The notes under the pieces are model-generated. The model did not search any database. It was given only the letters and a program-made list of their open reading frames with translations, and was not told the DNA's origin. A program made the position numbers and the translations under genes. Shown piece after piece: positions 7,761-12,108 of a DNA stretch of 12,108 nt. The stretch is from positions 1 through 12,108 of the forward strand of contig CAYRQM010000045.1 in assembly GCA_964426415.1 (NCBI GenBank). Reading direction: 5' to 3'. Source of the stretch: UBA3792 sp964426415 (GTDB lineage Bacteria > Bacillota > Clostridia > Christensenellales > CAG-138). The stretch's first letter is position 1. Each line of letters starts with the position of its first letter.

Positions 7761-7983
7761 ATGAATGGCTCATGGTACCACCTCAGTTCGTCACGGCCTT
7801 GCGGCGATGACCTCACGAGCGATGCAAGCACATCGCCCCGCGTCGTAACGGACGCCTCCGTCGCAGCCTACCTATCGGTGCGCAGCTCCCGCGCCGTATT
7901 CATGCGATTCTCGTCAAGGCTTGCACCAACCGCCTACTCTCTAAAGACCCCAAACCGCACTACTTTCTCGCGTTCTCAGCATT
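7737..7983 (-). promoter_or_regulatory. T-box riboswitch leader, probably tRNA-Tyr responsive
   Basis: The leader of the aromatic operon has the full T-box layout. AGTA (7964-7961) faces GAATAC (7901-7896) across a specifier loop. Above it GTGCGGTTT (7960-7952) pairs along its length with GAATCGCAT (7910-7902), counting G-U pairs, and below it CGCG (7972-7969) pairs with CGCG (7893-7890). The Stem I tip carries GGTTGGTGCAAGCC (7931-7918). CCGTTA near 7851-7846 resembles the Stem II region. The antiterminator is GAGG (7784-7781), the bulge TGGTACC (7780-7774), a small ATGA/TCAT helix, then CCTC (7760-7757). In the usual GAA-codon arrangement the specifier is TAC (7898-7896), tyrosine. TGGT in the bulge would pair with a tRNA ending A-CCA. 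Uncharged tRNA should stabilise the antiterminator and turn the operon on. ACG (Thr), one base further on, is the main alternative specifier. The T-box itself is near certain. Confidence 0.93.
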
Positions 7984-7989
7984 TCGTAT

Positions 7990-8018
7990 ATAATAGCACC
8001 GTCTTGCGCCGTTGTCAA
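7990..8018 (-). promoter_or_regulatory. Sigma-A type promoter of the T-box/aromatic operon
   Basis: A perfect -35 box TTGACA (8018-8013), a 17-bp spacer and a -10 box TATTAT (7995-7990) read on the minus strand. Transcription should begin near 7983, just before Stem I of the T-box. The -35 box begins 5 bases beyond the terminator of the preceding operon. Confidence 0.88.
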
Positions 8019-8022
8019 CCGC

Positions 8023-8046
8023 AAAAATCCGCCAAATATTTGGCGG
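8023..8046 (-). terminator. Intrinsic terminator of the acyl-transfer operon
   Basis: CCGCCAAATATTTGGCGG (8029-8046) is a perfect 18-bp palindrome. On the minus strand it is followed by ATTTTTG, a classic rho-independent terminator. It lies 11 bases after the TAG of the LRAT gene and directly ahead of the T-box promoter, so the two operons are cleanly separated. Confidence 0.88.
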
Positions 8047-8057
8047 CGCAGCGCTGC

Positions 8058-8471
8058 CTATTCGCCCTTCTTCGCAAGCTTTTCGCGCACGGCTTTGCGT
8101 ACCTGCTCCACCAGCGGGCTTTCATGCGTGCCAAAGACGCACTCGTTGGCGAAATGCTCACAGTTGTTGTACAGAATTTGGTATCCGCCCTCCCCGATGC
8201 GGCTTCTTGCGATGCGCACAATCTCGTCGGGTGCGCGCTTTTTGCGGCGCTCGGCACGGTCAAATTCTGCCACCTCCAAAAACTTGCCGCAAAGGAACGT
8301 GTCCAAGTCGGTGGCGCAGACCAAAAGCTCGGCGGCGGAACGCGCTCGCGTGGGCGGCAAGCCAAACTGGATGATTTCCGCATCGGAAACATAGACGCCG
8401 TAATGGTACAGCTCGGAAAGCGCCACGCGCACCATGTCGCCCGACGATGCTTCCTTCAGCACCCACTTCAT
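8058..8471 (-). CDS. LRAT-domain (NlpC/P60 superfamily) protein
   Basis: This 137-residue protein matches the LRAT/H-rev107 (PLAAT) domain. GDMVRV (11-16) is the entry strand, His23 lies in YHYGVYVSD (22-30), and Cys104 lies in NNCEHFANEC (102-111). In the family the Cys forms an acyl-thioester and passes the acyl group to an alcohol or amine, or to water. The second histidine of animal members, 12 residues after the first, is Gln35 here. There is no signal peptide and no C-terminal membrane anchor, so a cytoplasmic or peripheral location is likely. The ATG overlaps the ACP stop (ATGA) and lacks its own ribosome binding site, so translation is probably coupled. Its place after an ACP and two PlsC enzymes suggests acyl transfer. 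A peptidase or amidase role cannot be excluded. Confidence 0.82.
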   Translation of the reverse strand: MKWVLKEASSGDMVRVALSELYHYGVYVSDAEIIQFGLPPTRARSAAELLVCATDLDTFLCGKFLEVAEFDRAERRKKRAPDEIVRIARSRIGEGGYQILYNNCEHFANECVFGTHESPLVEQVRKAVREKLAKKGE

Positions 8472-8713
8472 GCCAGTTTGGTTTGGATGTAGTCGATGAC
8501 GTCGCCCACCGTGACAAAGTCGTTGAACCCCACATCGTCAAAGCGAATGTGGAAGCTCTCCTCGATGGTGATGATGGTCAGCAGCATCCCGATGGACGTC
8601 ATGCCCAAGTCGGTATTGAGGTTGTCGCCCTCGGAAACGGTGGAATAGTCCATGCCGCTGTTGGCGACTTCCAGCACGCCCTTGAGCTGTTCTAAGATGG
8701 CTTCTCTGGTCAT
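8468..8713 (-). CDS. Acyl carrier protein
   Basis: This 81-residue acidic protein is a stand-alone acyl carrier protein of normal length. The phosphopantetheine attachment serine is Ser40 in DLGMTSIGM (35-43), where most ACPs have D-S-L/M. The helix after it (LLTIITIEESFHIRFDD, 44-60) follows the usual pattern. A longer frame extends upstream to 8884, but the ATG at 8713 has AAGGAAGG about 7 bases before it and overlaps the stop of the upstream acyltransferase by ATGA, so I chose it. It is probably not the housekeeping fatty-acid ACP, because no fab genes surround it. It more likely serves the ligase, acyltransferases and LRAT protein of this operon. Confidence 0.9.
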   Translation of the reverse strand: MTREAILEQLKGVLEVANSGMDYSTVSEGDNLNTDLGMTSIGMLLTIITIEESFHIRFDDVGFNDFVTVGDVIDYIQTKLA

Positions 8714-9393
8714 TTTCGTTCCTTCCTTTTGTTGGAATAGTCTTGATACAGGCTTGCAAGCTGCACTTCCTTGTCGTGGAGCTGCTCGGTCACAAGGTTC
8801 AGCCCCTCCATGCCGGGATGTGCCGCACACGCCGCCTTTACGTCGATGGCTGCGCCCCGCACGATGACGGAACGGCTGCACCAATGCCTGCGCGGCGCAA
8901 TGTACAGCGGCACGATGGGAACGCCTGCCCGCAGCGCCATCAGCACCGCGCCGGATTTGAATTCGTTGACGCTGTCGCCGCCGCGATTGACGGCGCCTTC
9001 AGGAAACAGCGCCACGATGCGCCGATCGCGCAAGCGGGCGTCCACGTCGGAAAACAGCGACAGGCGAATGTTGCTGCGATCCACAATGATGGTCTGCATG
9101 GCGGCAAACAGCACCCGCATGGCGCCGTTTTTGATGAGCTCCTTCGCCGCCACGATGTGCAGCCGCCGATACCAATAGGTGAACAGCAGCACCACGGGAT
9201 CCCAAAACGAGGTGTGGTTGGCGATGAGGATGTTGCCGCCGCGCAAAAAGTGCTTAGCGTCGTCGCTCTCGTATAAGCATTTGGGACGCAAAAACAGCAG
9301 CGCGGGAAGCACGCCCAAGAATCGCCCAATATCGTAGGCAAGGTAGCGCAGCCGCAGCGGGCTACCGGGCTTTGGTTCGTTCTTCGAGTGCAT
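8710..9393 (-). CDS. PlsC-type acyltransferase (lysophosphatidate acyltransferase family), second copy
   Basis: This 227-residue enzyme belongs to the glycerolipid acyltransferase family that moves an acyl group from acyl-ACP or acyl-CoA to a lysolipid. It has the HX4D catalytic motif in ANHTSFWD (58-65; His60, Asp65), a TIIVDRS block (101-107), the substrate-binding FPEG (130-133) and a GVPIVPLYI strand (157-165). A hydrophobic segment at 27-36 may anchor it to the membrane. The frame continues to a TTG at 9408, but the ATG at 9393 with GTGGAG 7 bases upstream is better. That start lies 32 bases inside the preceding plsC-like gene, and the stop overlaps the ACP start. Exact acceptor unknown. 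Confidence 0.87.
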   Translation of the reverse strand: MHSKNEPKPGSPLRLRYLAYDIGRFLGVLPALLFLRPKCLYESDDAKHFLRGGNILIANHTSFWDPVVLLFTYWYRRLHIVAAKELIKNGAMRVLFAAMQTIIVDRSNIRLSLFSDVDARLRDRRIVALFPEGAVNRGGDSVNEFKSGAVLMALRAGVPIVPLYIAPRRHWCSRSVIVRGAAIDVKAACAAHPGMEGLNLVTEQLHDKEVQLASLYQDYSNKRKERK

Positions 9394-10006
9394 CGCGTAG
9401 CTCCACAATCTTCTGCCGCAAAACGCGGCTGATGGCTTCTAAGTTGTCCCGTTCCGGACGGGAATCGTCGTAATAATCGCGCACATCGATGGGCTTTCCG
9501 ATGATGACGTGGTTGCGCCGCCATTGAAAATAGCGCCCCTCGGTGTAGACGGGGATGATGGGCGCGCCGCTTTCCAGCGCGATGTACGCAGCGCTGGGCT
9601 TAAACGGCAGCGGGCGTTCCTCATCCTTTAACGGCAGTCGGCTTTCGGGAAACACGCCCAGCACGCCGCCCTGCTCCAAGACGCGGAGCGACTCGCCCAA
9701 AAAGGAGAAGTCGAAGGCGCTGCGGTCGATCCTGATGCCGCCCATCCATTTGAGAAACGTACCGAGCGGCTGCTTTTCAAACAGCACCTCCGCCATCTGA
9801 TACCGCAGCGTGCGGGTGGGAAACAGAAACACGAACGCGCCGTAATCGTAGACGGCGGTGTGGTTGGAAATCAGAATCGCGCTGCCCTTGATGCGGCGGC
9901 TTTGCGCCTGCTTGTCCTCATAATAGACCTTGTTGCCGAACACAAAATAGTGGAACGGCCACACGGTCACCTTGAAAAATGTGTTGACAAATCGAATCCA
10001 AAACAT
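9362..10006 (-). CDS. PlsC-type acyltransferase, first copy, with variant FPES motif
   Basis: This 214-residue acyltransferase has an N-terminal hydrophobic stretch (about 5-23), the HX4D motif in SNHTAVYDYGAF (47-58; His49, Asp54), GGIRIDR (89-95) and GAPIIPVYTEGR (147-158). The usual FPEG substrate motif reads FPESRLP (119-125), so the Gly is Ser. It differs clearly from the next gene in sequence, so the two are not a recent duplication. The ATG has AGGAG 6 bases upstream and lies 9 bases after the stop of the ligase-carrier gene. Together the two acyltransferases may acylate two positions of one lipid or use different acceptors. Acyl donor is probably one of the two carrier proteins of the operon (inference). 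Confidence 0.87.
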   Translation of the reverse strand: MFWIRFVNTFFKVTVWPFHYFVFGNKVYYEDKQAQSRRIKGSAILISNHTAVYDYGAFVFLFPTRTLRYQMAEVLFEKQPLGTFLKWMGGIRIDRSAFDFSFLGESLRVLEQGGVLGVFPESRLPLKDEERPLPFKPSAAYIALESGAPIIPVYTEGRYFQWRRNHVIIGKPIDVRDYYDDSRPERDNLEAISRVLRQKIVELRDALEERTKAR

Positions 10007-10015
10007 GGGCGGCTC

Positions 10016-11953
10016 CTAAAGCTGCGTTTGCAGATAGCGGCACAGGCTGCGCACCGTCACAAGGTTCGTCTGCCCGTCCGTGGGGAAGGTGACGGGAAAC
10101 GCTTGTTTGACCGCCGACAGCGCCGCAAAATAGTCCAGACTGCTGCCGCCCAAATCGAAGAAGAAGTTGTCGTCCAAGCCGATGCTTGCGGGCGTGCGCC
10201 CCAACACCTGCGCCACGATGGCGGTCACATCCGCCAACAGCGCCTGCGAGCAGCCGTCGTCGTCCGAAGCGACTGCGGCGGCGTCCGCCGTTTCCAAGGC
10301 GCTTGCCGCATACGCCGCCTTGAGCCGCTTGCGGTTGAGCTTAAATTCGTTGGGTCGCAGCAAAGGCTCCGTCACCAACACGATGTCGGTAATCGTTTGC
10401 CCCAGCTTCAGCCGATCAAGCGCCGCATACGCCGCCTGCCGCACGGCGTCGTAGGCTTGGTTGGTTTGGTAGCGCCCCACGCCCACCAAAAGGACGGGCG
10501 CGCCGTTTAAGTCGGTGAGGCACACGCCGCGTGCGCCTTCGACGGCAAGGTTCTGCTCCACATAGACGGGATTGAGGTTTTCGCCGTTGCGGCAGATGAG
10601 CAGATCGTCCATGCGTCCCTTGATGTAGAACCGTCCGTCGCGCTCCGCCGCCAAGTCGTGGGTGTTGAACCATTCCTTTGCGTCCATTTGCGTCACGCCG
10701 TCGCGGGCGGTGATGCGGGTGGCGGTGGAATAGCCGCGCACCAGCAGCTCGCCATGGTCGTTGATTTTGTATTCGATGGCGCCGAACGGGAACCCCACCG
10801 ACGCGCTGTTGCGCACCTTGGGGCTGTTGGAAAGCTCCACCGACGTGATGCCGATTTCGGTCATGCCAAAGCCGTTGGTCAGGTGGTAGCCGATGCCGTT
10901 GAAAAAGGTTAAGACCTCCTCGGAGATGGGGCTGCCGCCCGAAATGAGAAAGCGCACACTGTCGCCGAACATGGCGTCGCGCACCTCCTTGAAGGCGACT
11001 TTTGCAAACGCTTTTTGCAGCCACGGCACGCCCGAAAGCCGCGTGGACAGCGACAACGCACGGGCAAACTTCGCCTCGGTCTTTTCGCCGCGCGCGTGGA
11101 TTTGCTTGCGTGCCGACGCATAGACCGTGTCCCAAAACAGCGGCACGGCAAAGATGTGCGTCACTTTGTGCTTGCGGATGGTGTTGAGGATGGTGTCGGG
11201 CGCGTAGTCCTTGAGAAACACGAAGGTGCGGGCAAAGAACCCGAACCAAATGTAGACCGCCACCAGCCCAAAGATGTGGCAAAACGGCAAAAACGCCAGC
11301 TGCTTGAGATACCCCTTGTAGTGGCCCTGAATTTGCTTGCTCTTTTCGATGATGCGCATGCTGTCGCACACGGTGTAAAAGAAGCTCTCGCCCGAATACG
11401 CGCAGAGCTTAAGATTGCCCGACGTGTCGGAGGACATGAGAATCGTTTCGTCCGCCCAACGGTCGACGGGCTTGTCGGTGACGGAAGCGGCGGCAAGCGC
11501 CAAGTCCTTGGCAAACAGCGTCTTGGTGCCAAACGTGCCGCCGTCGGAAATGACGTGGGTCACGCCGTGCGCCGCAAGGATTTGTGTCAGCCGTGCATCG
11601 TCCAGCCGCGTGTTCATCAGAAGCGGGCGATACCCCGCACGCAAAAGCGACCAGTAGACCTGAATCCACAGCAGCGAATTTTGCATATACATGCCCACCA
11701 CGGCGTTTTGCGGCACGTCTTGCAGCGCGTCGGCAAGCACGACCGTCAAGCGGTCGATGCCCTCCACGCACGCGCCGTAGGTGGTCGTTTTGATGTGATG
11801 CCCGTCCGTTTCCTCACATAGGATGTTTTCCCGTTCCGAAAACATCAGCCCATACAACGAGCCAAAGCACTTTTTCTGCTCTCCGAATCGTTCGATCTTG
11901 GCACGCACATAGGCGTCCACGGAACGATACCCCGCGATGTTCATAAGTTTCAT
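10016..11953 (-). CDS. Adenylate-forming acyl ligase fused to a C-terminal carrier domain
   Basis: This 645-residue protein has an adenylation domain (about 30-550) and a phosphopantetheine carrier domain (about 568-645). The adenylation part has LPFCHIFGLVAVYIWFGFF (222-240), a fatty-acyl-ligase-like segment, then NGFGMTEIG (360-368), GRMDD-LLICRNGENLNP (446-462) and the probable catalytic Lys538 in RPNEFKLNRKR. Two motifs deviate: the P-loop reads SSDTSGNLK (174-182) where TSGTTGxPK is usual, and YTGD reads NTHD (430-433). The carrier domain has DLGGSSLDY (600-608) with attachment Ser605. The likely role is to activate a fatty or related acid and load it on its own carrier domain or on the separate ACP. 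The linker (about 551-568) is Ala and Asp rich. First gene of the operon. A second in-frame ATG at 11944 is a possible start. Confidence 0.88.
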   Translation of the reverse strand: MKLMNIAGYRSVDAYVRAKIERFGEQKKCFGSLYGLMFSERENILCEETDGHHIKTTTYGACVEGIDRLTVVLADALQDVPQNAVVGMYMQNSLLWIQVYWSLLRAGYRPLLMNTRLDDARLTQILAAHGVTHVISDGGTFGTKTLFAKDLALAAASVTDKPVDRWADETILMSSDTSGNLKLCAYSGESFFYTVCDSMRIIEKSKQIQGHYKGYLKQLAFLPFCHIFGLVAVYIWFGFFARTFVFLKDYAPDTILNTIRKHKVTHIFAVPLFWDTVYASARKQIHARGEKTEAKFARALSLSTRLSGVPWLQKAFAKVAFKEVRDAMFGDSVRFLISGGSPISEEVLTFFNGIGYHLTNGFGMTEIGITSVELSNSPKVRNSASVGFPFGAIEYKINDHGELLVRGYSTATRITARDGVTQMDAKEWFNTHDLAAERDGRFYIKGRMDDLLICRNGENLNPVYVEQNLAVEGARGVCLTDLNGAPVLLVGVGRYQTNQAYDAVRQAAYAALDRLKLGQTITDIVLVTEPLLRPNEFKLNRKRLKAAYAASALETADAAAVASDDDGCSQALLADVTAIVAQVLGRTPASIGLDDNFFFDLGGSSLDYFAALSAVKQAFPVTFPTDGQTNLVTVRSLCRYLQTQL

Positions 11954-11971
11954 ATCCCCGTGTTCCTTCGC

Positions 11972-11993
11972 CTGAGAAATTTCCCCTTATCAG
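11972..11993. repeat. Imperfect inverted repeat in the leader of the acyl-transfer operon
   Basis: CTGAGAA (11972-11978) faces TTATCAG (11987-11993) with one mismatch and an 8-nt spacer. It lies between the predicted transcription start and the start codon of the ligase-carrier gene, where a repressor could bind or a small RNA hairpin could form. No known operator is recognised. Confidence 0.3.
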
Positions 11994-12009
11994 ACGCTAC
12001 TTTCGAAAT

Positions 12010-12038
12010 AGTATATCGCAAAACCCACGCCATGGCAA
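12010..12038 (-). promoter_or_regulatory. Sigma-A type promoter of the acyl-transfer operon
   Basis: A -35 box TTGCCA (12038-12033, five of six consensus bases), a 17-bp spacer and a -10 box TATACT (12015-12010) read on the minus strand. The start of transcription should be near 12003, giving a leader of about 50 nt before the ATG at 11953. Confidence 0.75.
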
Positions 12039-12047
12039 GAGCTTGGG

Positions 12048-12075
12048 AAAAAACGGACCGTGTCAAGTTGTTCCG
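12048..12075 (-). terminator. Weak terminator-like hairpin, for a gene beyond the window
   Basis: CGGAAC (12075-12070) can pair with GGTCCG (12059-12054) apart from one mismatch, and a run of six T follows on the minus strand (12053-12048). The stem is short and the loop long, so this is tentative. It would close a minus-strand gene lying to the right of the window. The rest of 12039-12108 shows no gene. Confidence 0.35.
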
Positions 12076-12108
12076 GGTGAATTAGGAGCAGAAGGCGTTG
12101 GGAACGGC

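Noticed and set aside
6076..7764. 562-residue open frame on the plus strand opposite the first CoA ligase
   Set aside because: Same pattern: complete overlap with a well-supported gene, composition typical of an antisense shadow, and it runs into the T-box terminator.
7665..8492. 275-residue plus-strand frame across the T-box region
   Set aside because: It overlaps the T-box leader, two promoter elements and the LRAT gene on the opposite strand, all of which have strong independent support.
8468..8884. 138-residue version of the ACP with an N-terminal extension
   Set aside because: The extension is an out-of-frame reading of the upstream acyltransferase gene. The ATG at 8713 has a ribosome binding site and an ATGA overlap.
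12061..12066. TTGACA (minus strand) as -35 box for the acyl-transfer operon
   Set aside because: It is 45 bases from the TATACT box, far too distant. TTGCCA at 12038-12033 has the ideal 17-bp spacing.

Overview
The window reads as a chromosomal segment of a GC-rich, anaerobic member of the Bacillota, most likely class Clostridia. The reasons are a T-box tRNA-sensing leader, consensus sigma-A type promoters with AGGAGG-like ribosome binding sites, oxygen-sensitive ferredoxin-dependent 2-oxoacid metabolism, and an ECF-type transporter component. No genus can be named from sequence reading alone. All twelve convincing genes lie on the minus strand, so transcription runs from high to low coordinates. 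The long open frames on the plus strand are antisense shadows of these genes.

Region A (12108 to about 8023) is a five-gene lipid or acyl-transfer operon. A clear promoter (TTGCCA, 17 bp, TATACT) lies ahead of an adenylating enzyme fused to a C-terminal carrier domain. Then come two PlsC-type acyltransferases, a free acyl carrier protein, and a small LRAT-fold (NlpC/P60 superfamily) protein with a catalytic His and Cys. The last four genes are packed with short gaps or overlaps, two of them ATGA overlaps. A strong hairpin terminator ends the operon 11 bases after the last stop codon. No single known pathway accounts for this set. It looks like a dedicated route that activates an acyl group, carries it as a thioester, and transfers it to a glycerolipid and perhaps on to another acceptor.

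Region B (about 8018 to 293) is a seven-gene aromatic 2-oxoacid operon behind a consensus promoter (TTGACA, 17 bp, TATTAT) and a full T-box leader of about 280 nt. The T-box has an AGTA/GAA specifier loop, an apical GGTTGGTGCAAGCC element, the GAGG-TGGTACC antiterminator and an intrinsic terminator. The best-supported specifier codon is TAC (Tyr). The genes are an acyl-CoA synthetase, iorA, iorB, a PaaK-type arylacetate-CoA ligase, a double-ACT-domain protein, a class I aminotransferase, and an ECF S-component membrane protein. Together the enzymes interconvert aromatic amino acid, arylpyruvate, arylacetyl-CoA and arylacetate. Because a T-box switches genes on when its amino acid is scarce, this operon may run towards synthesis, salvaging arylacetates into tyrosine or related amino acids, and not only towards fermentation.

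Region C (1 to 292) has no credible gene. It holds a repeat-rich intergenic element with a perfect 11-bp inverted repeat, three copies of GCGGAGAGG and a perfect 9-bp hairpin near the end of operon B. The far right end (12039 to 12108) holds a weak terminator-like hairpin and nothing else recognisable.
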